A stretch of DNA of 10,100 bases. Source: an uncultured Lacibacter sp. GTDB lineage: Bacteria > Bacteroidota > Bacteroidia > Chitinophagales > Chitinophagaceae. The stretch covers positions 1 through 10,100 of the forward strand of contig NZ_CAMLGT010000135.1 of NCBI RefSeq assembly GCF_946479605.1. Direction: 5' to 3'. The notes below the pieces were generated by a model. It was not told the origin of the DNA and searched no databases. It saw only the letters and a list, made by a program, of their open reading frames with translations. The translations under genes were made by a program, and so were the position numbers. Numbering within the stretch: position 1 is the stretch's first letter; each line of letters starts with the position of its first letter. Below are positions 1-8,200 of this stretch, one piece after another.

Positions 1-282
1 ATCATCAGCCAGCTGCACGTAATGGTGAGCATGGATTCTGCCAATATGCACCTGGCCTCACTGTTTGGGGTGCCGGTGGTATCTGTATGGGGCGCCACGC
101 ATCCCTACGCCGGTTTTATGGGCTTTGGCCAGCCGGAAAAAAACGCCGTTCAAATAGACCTTTATTGCCGGCCCTGCTCCGTGTTCGGGAACAAACCCTG
201 CTTCCGCGGAGACCATGCCTGTATGGAGCAGCTGGCCCCGGAGCGCGTAGTAGAGCGGGTGCGTGAAATACTGGCGGGGTGA
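1..282 (+). CDS. Glycosyltransferase family 9 (LPS heptosyltransferase type), C-terminal fragment
   Basis: The reading frame is open from base 1 and ends at TGA 280-282, leaving 93 residues; the N-terminal part lies outside the window. The fragment begins mid-domain and carries the GT-9 nucleotide-sugar-binding signature: MDSANMHLA (Asp at about residue 12, His at about 17) followed by the hydrophobic strand GVPVVSVWG. Next come four cysteines (about 56, 59, 67, 74) in the CxPC...C...C arrangement common near the C-terminus of this family, and a final helix (PERVVERVREIL). GT-9 enzymes transfer heptose or related sugars from nucleotide donors to lipid A core or other surface glycans at the cytoplasmic face of the inner membrane. 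The acceptor and exact sugar cannot be told from this piece. Its G+C content (about 58%) is well above that of the genes to its right. A weak A/T-only inverted repeat follows the stop codon. Confidence 0.88.
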   Translation: MISQLHVMVSMDSANMHLASLFGVPVVSVWGATHPYAGFMGFGQPEKNAVQIDLYCRPCSVFGNKPCFRGDHACMEQLAPERVVERVREILAG

Positions 283-300
283 GGGATTGGGGCGATTTTG

Positions 301-327
301 GCAAAAAAAAGAGCAAGATTTTTTTGC
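301..327 (+). other. A/T-rich inverted repeat after the glycosyltransferase gene
   Basis: GCAAAAAAA (301-309) pairs perfectly with TTTTTTTGC (319-327) around a 9-nt loop. It starts 18 bases after the stop codon of the glycosyltransferase gene, so it could be a weak terminator for that gene. With only two G:C pairs at the base of the stem and no further T-run, this is doubtful. Its right arm overlaps the proposed -33 box of the tRNA promoter. Confidence 0.3.
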
Positions 328-352
328 AGAAATGAAAAAAAGTATACTTTTG
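323..352 (+). promoter_or_regulatory. Bacteroidota-type promoter of tRNA-Gln
   Basis: A TTTG box (323-326) is followed after 18 bases by TACTTTTG (345-352), which fits the Bacteroidota housekeeping consensus TTTG / TAnnTTTG exactly. Transcription would start around position 358-361, about ten bases before the mature tRNA 5' end. The assignment rests on motif and position only. Confidence 0.62.
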
Positions 353-369
353 CAATCCCAACGAACGAT

Positions 370-440
370 TGCCTCATAGTATAATGGTAGTACGACAGAT
401 TTTGGTTCTGTTTGTCTTGGTTCGAATCCAGGTAGGCCAA
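370..440 (+). tRNA. tRNA-Gln (anticodon UUG) with imperfect acceptor stem
   Basis: The cloverleaf is readable by eye. The D stem is GTAT 379-382 with GTAC 390-393. The anticodon stem is 395-399 with 407-411, five Watson-Crick pairs, around a loop with anticodon TTG at 402-404, so it reads CAA and, by wobble, CAG. A 4-nt variable loop follows, then the T stem 416-420 with 428-432 around the standard TTCGAAT loop. The discriminator is A440 and CCA is not encoded. The acceptor stem is odd: 370-376 against 433-439 gives a C·C and a C·A mismatch plus one U·G pair. Shifting the 5' strand one base left (369-375) restores a run of four pairs but still leaves two mismatches. A consensus promoter precedes it and a strong terminator follows, so it is probably transcribed. 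It may be a divergent working tRNA, or a gene beginning to decay. Confidence 0.85.
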
Positions 441-443
441 CAT

Positions 444-477
444 AAAAAGCTGAAACATTTTTGTTTCGGCTTTTTTA
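444..477 (+). terminator. Rho-independent terminator of tRNA-Gln
   Basis: GCTGAAACA (449-457) pairs with TGTTTCGGC (462-470) around a TTTT loop. That is nine pairs including one G·U, extended by an A-run at 444-448 facing the T-run at 471-476. It begins a few bases after the tRNA discriminator base, which is where a monocistronic tRNA transcript would end. Confidence 0.8.
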
Positions 478-483
478 TTGCAC

Positions 484-560
484 TAAACAGATTTAGTTCT
501 GTTTGTCTTAGTACCCTGTCCGAATGAATTCGTTCAGGCAGGGGAATCCACCCAGGCAAT
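484..560 (+). pseudogene. Decayed partial copy of the tRNA-Gln 3' half, interrupted by a palindrome
   Basis: Positions 487-512 repeat tRNA positions 395-422 (anticodon arm, variable loop and start of the T arm) with only about a one-base deletion in the anticodon loop (TTTTGG became TTTAG) and one G-to-A change. The deletion destroys the TTG anticodon. After a 30-bp palindrome, GAATCCA (544-550) resumes the T-arm match (compare 424-430), followed by a weak acceptor-like AGGCAA. The 5' half (D arm and 5' acceptor strand) is not recognisable. This is a non-functional tRNA remnant; possible origins are a lost tandem tRNA-Gln copy or a leftover attachment-site duplication. Confidence 0.6.
514..543. 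repeat. 30-bp imperfect palindrome (REP-like candidate)
   Basis: Positions 514-528 are complementary to 529-543 at 12 of 15 pairs, plus two G·T pairs and one C·A mismatch. The dyad centres on GAATTC (526-531), with CCCTG and CAGGG at the outer ends. It sits exactly where the tRNA-like sequence is interrupted, which suggests insertion. Short palindromes with CCTG/CAGG ends recur in many bacterial genomes as REP-like elements. Whether this one is repeated in its genome cannot be seen here. Confidence 0.55.
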
Positions 561-593
561 CAAAAACCCTCCACAATGTGGAGGGTTTTTGAT
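559..593. terminator. Bidirectional terminator closing the four-gene minus-strand unit
   Basis: A perfect 16-bp stem pairs 559-574 with 578-593 around the loop AAT. The core is CCCTCCAC / GTGGAGGG, flanked by AAAAA on the left arm and TTTTT on the right, so it works in either direction. On the minus strand it lies 25 bases after the stop codon of the phosphoesterase gene and ends the SusC-SusD-DUF5689-phosphoesterase transcript. On the plus strand it would back up the tRNA terminator. Confidence 0.82.
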
Positions 594-618
594 TTTATGA
601 GGTTGAAACAGCAGAGTA

Positions 619-2109
619 TTACAGCACAATCTCTTTGCTGTACACATTGCCAAACCGGTCTGTAACTTTCACCGCTATCTTTTTTGCATTGGCCGATGGT
701 TTTGCAAAAAACATATGATCAGCAAGAGTTGGCTCCACAAACTTGTGCTTCTTCGGCAACTCCGGCCCGGCATATAATTCAACAGCTAAAGGATCAAGTG
801 CTACACGCTGCTCCATTGCACCTTTTGCCACGCCATCTTCAAACCATTCTACCTTCCATTTGCTATCCCAGTTCCATACGTTGGCCAAAATTTCATCAGG
901 ATATTCTTTCAGTTTTCCTTTACCAAATACAGACAGCTGGTGTTCTTTTGGAAAGCCGGTTGATTTGTAATACCATTTCACTTCACTTCCATTTACTTCA
1001 TATACACCATATCCACTTGGTGTACCATCGCCACAAACAGGCCCTGTCCACCATGCACCGCAAACAGTTCCGTGATTATGTTCCATGATATCGCCTTTTT
1101 CCCAGGTATCGTTAAAATGTGTGTGCCCCGACATGATATGCACTTTATAACCCTTCAACAGTTTATACAATTGTTCACGGTTTGCCACATTAGATCCAAG
1201 CTCAGCTTCTTTCTTATTACGACGTGCTGCACCGGTATCTGTTGGAATATGTAAACTGAGTACAATTGTTGAGCCCTGTGCTACATTTTTCAGATCCTGC
1301 TCTAACCATGCCAACTGATTCTCTGTAATATAACCGATGTATTTTTTTGCTGTGCCAATAAAGAACACATCATCTAACACCACATAATGAATTTTACCAC
1401 GATTGAATGAATAATAAGTTGGCCCAAACTCTTTCTTAAATGTTTCTGCACTCCATTCATCTGTACGTGCAGTTTTAATATCCATATCGTGGTTGCCAAT
1501 TACATTAAAGAAGGTAACACCTGTTGCTGCAATGGCTTCTTTGTAACCGGTAAATAATTCAAATTTATCCCACACAAGATCACCGCAACCTATTCCATGA
1601 AACAGTGTGTCTTTTGGATAGGATGCAACCAGCTGTTGCAGATCCGGCACCGATTGTGTTTTCAATAACTCAACATCCTTTTCCGAGATCATCTGCGTAT
1701 CGGCCCACACAACAAAATTGTGTTTGGTATCATCTGTTGTTAATTGCTCTAACTCAAAATTTGCAGTAAATTTTTCTTTCCCTTTATTGATCGGCTCATA
1801 AAATTTTGCGATCTTTTTCTCGTGCGGAAAAGCGTAACCAGCCGGAATGGAGATGTACACAAAATCAGCTTCAGCAGCACTTTCAAACGCATAATTTCCG
1901 TTCTTATCAGTTAACACAACTGTTGTACCATCTGTTACAGCCACACCAGCAATTCCTTTTCCTTTTGCCCTAACTGTTCCATTCAGTTTTACAATTTTAT
2001 CCTGCGTAGAAACAGCTGCAACTGTTTCCTGTGCATCTGCAGTAATAACAGGCAGTGTTATTGCTGTGCCTGCAATACCAAACAGTTTTAAAAAATCTTT
2101 TCTTTCCAT
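619..2109 (-). CDS. Secreted calcineurin-like metallophosphoesterase (three-domain type)
   Basis: 496 residues. The N-terminus has a Tat-like signal (RKDFLK at 3-8, then a hydrophobic stretch to about residue 24, likely cut after ADA) but with Arg-Lys in place of the usual Arg-Arg. Residues about 38-120 form a beta-sandwich resembling the N-terminal domain of this family. The catalytic domain (about 130-335) shows the metal and active-site motifs in order: WADTQ (Asp137), GD (Asp177), GNHD (Asn206, His207, Asp208), SLHIP (His287) and GHTH (His329, His331). The first motif reads D-x-Q rather than D-x-H, as I recall for relatives of this type. Residues about 345-496 match the family's C-terminal domain. 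Such enzymes hydrolyse phosphomono- or diesters with a two-metal centre; the substrate is unknown. It is the last gene of the unit, 24 bp after the DUF5689 gene, and a strong terminator follows. The ATG is the only start that includes the whole signal peptide. Confidence 0.9.
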   Translation of the reverse strand: MERKDFLKLFGIAGTAITLPVITADAQETVAAVSTQDKIVKLNGTVRAKGKGIAGVAVTDGTTVVLTDKNGNYAFESAAEADFVYISIPAGYAFPHEKKIAKFYEPINKGKEKFTANFELEQLTTDDTKHNFVVWADTQMISEKDVELLKTQSVPDLQQLVASYPKDTLFHGIGCGDLVWDKFELFTGYKEAIAATGVTFFNVIGNHDMDIKTARTDEWSAETFKKEFGPTYYSFNRGKIHYVVLDDVFFIGTAKKYIGYITENQLAWLEQDLKNVAQGSTIVLSLHIPTDTGAARRNKKEAELGSNVANREQLYKLLKGYKVHIMSGHTHFNDTWEKGDIMEHNHGTVCGAWWTGPVCGDGTPSGYGVYEVNGSEVKWYYKSTGFPKEHQLSVFGKGKLKEYPDEILANVWNWDSKWKVEWFEDGVAKGAMEQRVALDPLAVELYAGPELPKKHKFVEPTLADHMFFAKPSANAKKIAVKVTDRFGNVYSKEIVL

Positions 2110-2133
2110 GTACTTAAATACGCTTGTTAAATG

Positions 2134-3660
2134 TTATTGTAATCTGGTTACACCTTCTCCTTCTATTTCACTTAGAACAGAAGTTTTTGTAAGAAGCACG
2201 TTTGTTTGCGAACGGGCTTTCATCCATCGTCCTAAAGCTACATTGTACTCTCCACCCAACATATAAAAGTATCCTCTGTCGGCGGTTGTATAGGTCATCG
2301 ACAATGTATTTGATCCGCTGCGGTAAAACGGCTGATCTTCCAGTGTAACAGGATTCTTGATATCGTACCAATCGTTGTTTGCAATACGGTAACCCATTGG
2401 CACCGGAGTTGGCGTATATAAACTGCCGCCCGTTGCTACAAAAATGGCATCAACAGGAACAGATTCTTCTGAGATAGTTGTACCACTGAAGATAGCAAAG
2501 CCTGATGCATTACCACTGTTGGCAAACAATCCTCCGGTTTTTGTACCGAAGCCATCGCCATCAGTTGTGGTATAGTTATAGGAACGGATCCAGTTAACAG
2601 CGCTGATGCTTGTTGAACCGGAACCATTAATGAGCTTAGCGCTTCCGCCTACATAAAAAAATGTTCCCTTTGCTGCAAAGCCCGAAGTGAGATTCATTTT
2701 GTATGTGCGCATACCACCTGTTGCCCATCCTTTTGCAGGATAACCGGTTGGTGTTGATGCATTGGCGTTGTTTGTTACAACCACTGAAAAAGGAGTAACA
2801 GCAAAATTAATATCACGTGTTGCCATAAACTGCATGTATTCGTAGTTACCATCACCACCGGAAACATCACTGATAAAACCGGTAATGATCGCTGATGCCA
2901 CGCTGATGGTTGAACTAAGTACCACCACATCGTTGCCTGTACGCATTTGCAATTGCGGAACCAATGATTTATCTGCAGCTTCTTTATTGAAAACAATGCC
3001 ATAATAATTTGCAAGAAACGGAACAGCATTGCCGGCGAAAGACGCATTGGCATCGGTATGAAGTTTCAGTTCACCAAAACCATCGTTAAGTTGTTTATCG
3101 CCTGCCAGCACATCTGTTGGTGCAGGTGCCGGATTAAATCCACCTTTTACAATTACGATCAATGTGCTTTCATACTTTTCAGGATTGGCCAATACCTGTG
3201 CAGAAGTAACACGGTTAACAGGAATGGCTTTACCTGTTGCTACTTTCTTTACAGCTGATGCCTGCACACCAGTGATCTGAAGAATACCATCCACACGTTT
3301 TAACACAGAGCCGGCCACCTCAATCACTACAGAGTCGCCCGGCACATACGTTGCGGCTGCATTACCAATATTTATTGCAATTCCCCTTAACTCCGACAAA
3401 CGTCTGCGATCTTGAATGACCAATAAACCGGCAGGTATATTTTTACCTGAATGATCTGATACAACAACGCCGGTTATTTTAGATGAGCCGTAAAGTTTAT
3501 CAACAGTTAGTGTTTCATCTTTTCCTTTATAAACATCACGCACATCAAAAATGGCGATGTATGGACTGATGGTTGCGCCGGGATAGTTACCATCTTTATC
3601 GCAACCGATCAAAGCCGTAAACATCAATACAACGATCGAATAAAAAATTATCTTCTTCAT
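2134..3660 (-). CDS. DUF5689-family lipoprotein
   Basis: 508 residues. A lipoprotein signal (MKKIIFYS..., lipobox LIGC, Cys20) places it in the outer membrane or on the surface. Residues about 33-250 resemble the DUF5689 family: the block YIAIFDVRDVYKG (34-46), then KLYGSSKITGVVVSD (55-69), PAGLLVIQD and GDSVVIEVAG. These are two all-beta stretches that look like tandem OB-type folds (inference). The C-terminal part (about 285-508) is rich in Gly, Ser, Thr and aromatic residues; I do not recognise it. No catalytic motif is visible, which favours a binding or accessory role. It lies 37 bp after the SusD gene and 24 bp before the phosphoesterase gene, so it is almost certainly co-transcribed and probably helps the same uptake or degradation process. 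The family call comes from remembered sequence character, not a search. Confidence 0.8.
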   Translation of the reverse strand: MKKIIFYSIVVLMFTALIGCDKDGNYPGATISPYIAIFDVRDVYKGKDETLTVDKLYGSSKITGVVVSDHSGKNIPAGLLVIQDRRRLSELRGIAINIGNAAATYVPGDSVVIEVAGSVLKRVDGILQITGVQASAVKKVATGKAIPVNRVTSAQVLANPEKYESTLIVIVKGGFNPAPAPTDVLAGDKQLNDGFGELKLHTDANASFAGNAVPFLANYYGIVFNKEAADKSLVPQLQMRTGNDVVVLSSTISVASAIITGFISDVSGGDGNYEYMQFMATRDINFAVTPFSVVVTNNANASTPTGYPAKGWATGGMRTYKMNLTSGFAAKGTFFYVGGSAKLINGSGSTSISAVNWIRSYNYTTTDGDGFGTKTGGLFANSGNASGFAIFSGTTISEESVPVDAIFVATGGSLYTPTPVPMGYRIANNDWYDIKNPVTLEDQPFYRSGSNTLSMTYTTADRGYFYMLGGEYNVALGRWMKARSQTNVLLTKTSVLSEIEGEGVTRLQ

Positions 3661-3697
3661 ATATTTATTCTTTACTGCAATGCAGTTGAGTTTTTAA

Positions 3698-5242
3698 TTA
3701 AGGTTTCTGCCACCATACTTTGGTTGAAATAACATCGGGCCCTTGCGATGCAATTGCCGCTTTGTAGTTGGTTGGGTTTGATGATTGCACATATACAGGA
3801 TAAGTCATACGTGCAGGCATTTCGCCACCGTTACGCAAGCCTGCACCTTTTGGCAAAACAGGATGACCGGTACGGCGGTATTCAAACCATTGCTGCAGAT
3901 CAACCAGGAATAAGGCATAATATTTCTGTAAATGAATCCGTTCCATTTTTTGTTCCAACGATGCGTTTTCATCCCATTCAATATCTGCTGCAGTTACAAA
4001 TGTTTTTACATCATTCGGCAACCCTGTTTGTGAGTTAATGATGGTAGGCCACAAAGGCAACCATTGTGTGATGCTGTTGAGTACGCCACTGTTATAATAA
4101 ATTTCTGCAGTTCCAGCAATCCATCCTTTTGCAACAAACTCTGTGTGCATAAATTGCAGCTCAGCAAAATTCAACATCATGCCTGTAAGCTGATCTGTTT
4201 GCAAAGACACAGCAGATGTCATGGAATAGAAATAAGAACGCTTGGTTGGATTTTCGCCGGGAGCATAACCACTGTTTACACCAACGTATGCACCCGATGA
4301 CGGAGCAATACCCCAACGGTTAAACCCGCCACTACCGTAAGTAGGAATATCAATGCGGGGATCATTCCAGTTTACCAGATTCTGAATAAAGAATGTAGCG
4401 ATGGCAGGCTGACGAAAGTCCTGTTCACGCACGGCAATGAGTGGTGATGCATAAGGAGCTGTACCTGTCCAGCGGAGAATTGCTGACTCATCATTATTGG
4501 CAATGATGGGGTAAGCTGTTTTATTTGTTTCTGCAATTTCCTTGATCTTGGCAACAGCAGCTGCTGAAGCATCGGCTTTACCAGATATACGCAACAACAA
4601 ACGCAGGTAAAGTGAGTTACCAAACTTGCGCCACCTGCTCACATTTCCATAATAAACAGGATCGCTTGAGGCAATGATAGCTGTATTGGCAGAAAGTAAC
4701 GTGTTTGCTTCTTCCAGTTTTTTAAACAGATCGATATAAATATCCTGTTGCTTATCAAACACAGGTTCATAACGTAATGAATCTTTTCCCTGGTTCGATT
4801 GAAAGTAAGGGATATCACCATAGGTATCTGTAAGTATCGAATAGATCCATGACTGGCAGATGAGTGAAATACCCATGTATGATCTGTTGTAGTTGCTGCC
4901 TGTTGTATCACTTGCAATACGATAGATCTCTTTAAAGTTTGTTAACTCCGAATACAAACCATTGTAAAGATAATCAGCCCAGTTAGAACGGAAGTCATAA
5001 CGGAAAACAGAACCTTCTGCATCGCTCATGTTTACTGTAACCTGCATCAGTTCATTGGTGAAATTTCGGTTACGAAGCATGTTATAGTTTAATGTGCCGG
5101 TGAGTGCAGGAGCAAGTAACTGCTGCGGCAACGCAAATGCAATATTGTTACTGTCTGTATTCAATTCTTCAAACCCCTTTGTGCAGGATGCAAGCATAAG
5201 CCCCATCATTGCTATCAAAAGAATATGCTTATATTTTTTCAT
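3698..5242 (-). CDS. SusD/RagB-family nutrient-binding outer-membrane lipoprotein
   Basis: 514 residues, normal for the family. A lipoprotein signal ends at the lipobox LASC with Cys20, followed by the typical mature start TKGFEELNTDSN. The body shows hallmarks of the SusD-like_2 branch: a helical TPR-like N-terminal part, the signature LTDTYGDIPYFQ (137-148), and WRKFGNSLYLRLLLRIS (204-220). The C-terminal part carries a conserved-looking QKYYALFLVDLQQWFEYRRTG block. SusD proteins sit as a lid on the SusC barrel and capture ligand at the cell surface. The gene lies 21 bp after susC, the standard pairing. The ligand cannot be predicted; this branch is found with peptide-, glycan- and phosphoester-type loci as well as starch. 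Confidence 0.93.
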   Translation of the reverse strand: MKKYKHILLIAMMGLMLASCTKGFEELNTDSNNIAFALPQQLLAPALTGTLNYNMLRNRNFTNELMQVTVNMSDAEGSVFRYDFRSNWADYLYNGLYSELTNFKEIYRIASDTTGSNYNRSYMGISLICQSWIYSILTDTYGDIPYFQSNQGKDSLRYEPVFDKQQDIYIDLFKKLEEANTLLSANTAIIASSDPVYYGNVSRWRKFGNSLYLRLLLRISGKADASAAAVAKIKEIAETNKTAYPIIANNDESAILRWTGTAPYASPLIAVREQDFRQPAIATFFIQNLVNWNDPRIDIPTYGSGGFNRWGIAPSSGAYVGVNSGYAPGENPTKRSYFYSMTSAVSLQTDQLTGMMLNFAELQFMHTEFVAKGWIAGTAEIYYNSGVLNSITQWLPLWPTIINSQTGLPNDVKTFVTAADIEWDENASLEQKMERIHLQKYYALFLVDLQQWFEYRRTGHPVLPKGAGLRNGGEMPARMTYPVYVQSSNPTNYKAAIASQGPDVISTKVWWQKP

Positions 5243-5263
5243 TGTAATAAGTTTTATACTGCT

Positions 5264-8200
5264 TTAAAATGATACGGTCAGGTTTACACCCATTGTACGA
5301 GTAGAAGGGAACTGGCCTGTTTCAAAACCACGAACAATATCTGTTCCTGCCAGTGTGCCAAACTCAGGATCGAACATGGGCCATGGCGACCAGATAAACA
5401 GATCACGACCATACACACCAAGTGAAGCTTTCTGCAACTTTAGTTTTTGAACAAGTTTAATTGGCAATGTGTAATCAAGACGTACTTCACGCAGCTTAAC
5501 AAAATCGGTACTGAACGTGCTTCCTTCAGCATTATCAATACCATAATGTGAACGGTAGTATTCATCAATGTTTGTTGCGATCACATCATTGGTTCTGTAT
5601 TTACCATCGGCTGTCATAACAACACCGTTTCCAATAATACCATTGTAGCGGCCGGGGAGTGTATTTGTTGTTTTACCTTGCTCAGCCAGTTTATAATGCA
5701 TCAATGAATGCGCTTTTGCACCAAGCTGTGCATCAAACAGAAAACTGAAACGGAATTGCTTATAGGTAAACTGGTTGGTAATACCAATTTTGTACTTAGG
5801 GATCGTGTTTCCGATGTACACAACATCCTGCGAAATCAATGCATTGCCTGTTAATGTATCATAAACGATCTGTCCGTCGGGAGAACGTACATAACCTCTT
5901 CCGTACATATCGCCCATACTGCCTCCTACTTTCGCAACGATCTGCCCACCACCAACTGGTCCCAGTTGCAATACAACAGAACTGTCCAGCAGTTCCATGA
6001 TCTCGTTTCTGTTTGTAGAAAAAACTGTACTAACGGTCCAGGTTAATCCCTTTACATTTTTAACCGGAGTACCACTTAATGCCACTTCCACTCCACGGTT
6101 ATTTACTTTACCTGCATTAATGAGCACTTGTGTATAACCAGATGCACGATCAAGAATACGACGCAAGTGCTGATCTTTTGTTGTACCTGTGTAAACAGTG
6201 ACATCAGCGCTTAAACGGTTTTTGAACATCTTCAGTTCAACACCTGCTTCATACGAGTTGGTGCGCAACGGACGAAGGTTTGGATTGGCTAACAAACCCG
6301 GAGCCTGCAAACCACCGGCAAATAAACTTCCTGCCGACTCATAGTTGTATGCAGTGAGATAAGGAATGGTACCGCCACTACCCACACTTGCTGCAGACGC
6401 ACGCAGTTTTGCATACGTAATATATTTTGGCATTCTTGTAAGATTGGATAAAACGAAGCCGACATTAGCAGAGGGATAAAAGAACCCTGCATTAGTTGTA
6501 CGATCAGGAGTTGCCAATACACTGTTCCAATCCTGGCGACCGGTAATATCAAAGAACAGGTAGCGATCATACGACGCCGTGAAGATGCCATAAAAACTAT
6601 TGATGGCATATCGGCTTCCGAATGGCATACTCACCAACGGACCTGCTGAGTTAGCAAACGAATAAAGACCGGGATAAATAAGTGAATCGGCTCTTGTTTC
6701 ATCACGCTTGTACTTGTTACGCAACAAGCTTCCTCCTCCTGTGAATGAAAGTTCGAAACGATCACTGAACTTTTTATTGTAACGCAACAAAAAGTCTGCA
6801 CTCATTTCAGATGAGAAAAGATTTTGTGTACGTAAACTTCCTTTCTGCAGTTTTGAACCTGCATCATAAGGTCGTTTCTGTGCACGTTCTTCATAAGCCT
6901 GGTCAATAGAAGTGCGAAGTTGAAGGCTCAGTTCTTTTGTAATGCTGTACGATGCCTGGATATTACCAGTTATGGCATGACGGTTAGAACTGTTGAGAAA
7001 TTCATAAGCAATAGCGTACGGATTTTCGGGGAAGCTGCTGAAAGGAAACATAATCTTTTTGTTCTCCTGTCCATTTGCCCAGTAATTTTTTAACCAGCCT
7101 GGATCTGCACTTGGTTGCCAGAAGATATACCAATACATAATTGATTGGTTACCGTAACCTGCGCCGGGCAAGTTATCGCTCCACCTGTTATTATAAGTTG
7201 CCTTACTGCTGATCTGTAAGCGGTCGCTCACTTTTGAGTTCACTGACAATGAAACACTGTTACGTTGATAACCTGTATTTGGAGTGATCCAATCGTTCGC
7301 AACGTTTGTCATTGAGAAACGTGCAGTGGTTTTATCTGTACCACCATCAATGGTAACAGAGTTGGTAAATGTTTTACCGGTATTGAAATAACTGTTTACA
7401 CCATTCTTATATGGAACCCACGGAGTACGTTGCGTACCCTGGGCTTGTGTTACCGGATCAAATTGATAAAAAGACTGTCCATTGAACCGGGGGCCATATG
7501 CAGAGCTTGTTGCACTGGTGCTTGCACCATCGGCTGATGCACCAAATGAATAATAATTATTACCTGCAAGTCCCTGGCCATATTCATACTGCAGATCGGG
7601 CCAGCGATTCACCTGCTCGATCGACATATTTGAATTAAAGGTTACACCTAATCCTTTCTTTTTTGAATTACCCGACTTGGTAGTAATGATCACAGCTCCG
7701 TTTGCACCACGTTGCCCGTACAATGCAGCAGCGCCAGGTCCTTTTAAGATGGTTACCGATTCAATATCTTCAGGGTTAATATCATTGAGGTTACTACCGT
7801 AATCAACAGGCATGTTATCACTGCCTGTTCCATAAACTGTTTCACCAGCTATTGCACTTCTTCTTCCACTCCCCTGGTTGATCACTACACCATCCACTAC
7901 TATCAATGCTTCGTTATCGCCTGTAAGATTATTCTCACCACGAAGTATGATTTTGTTTGATGCCGTTGGGCCGCTACCGGAACGCACCATATTCAATCCT
8001 GCAACTTTACCTGAAAGTGCATCGATCCAGTTTGCAGATTTTGCATCTGTCAGATCTTCGTTATCAATTGTGGTTGCAGAATAACCTAACGCCATTTGTT
8101 TACGTGTAATACCAAGCGCTGTTACAACAACACCTTCCAGCTCTTTCGCTGTCGACTTTAATAAGATAGTACGGTTACGTTGATTATCTTTTGCAACAAA

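Noticed and set aside
116..559. Minus-strand open frames running across the tRNA-Gln region
   Set aside because: They are antisense reads through the tRNA and its terminator, a common source of false protein annotations. They lack a plausible start context and overlap a clear GT-9 gene end.
684..1254. Plus-strand open frames of 60-134 codons opposite the phosphoesterase gene
   Set aside because: They are shadow frames of a well-supported minus-strand gene with catalytic motifs. Their translations are rich in His, Cys and Gln and show no domain.
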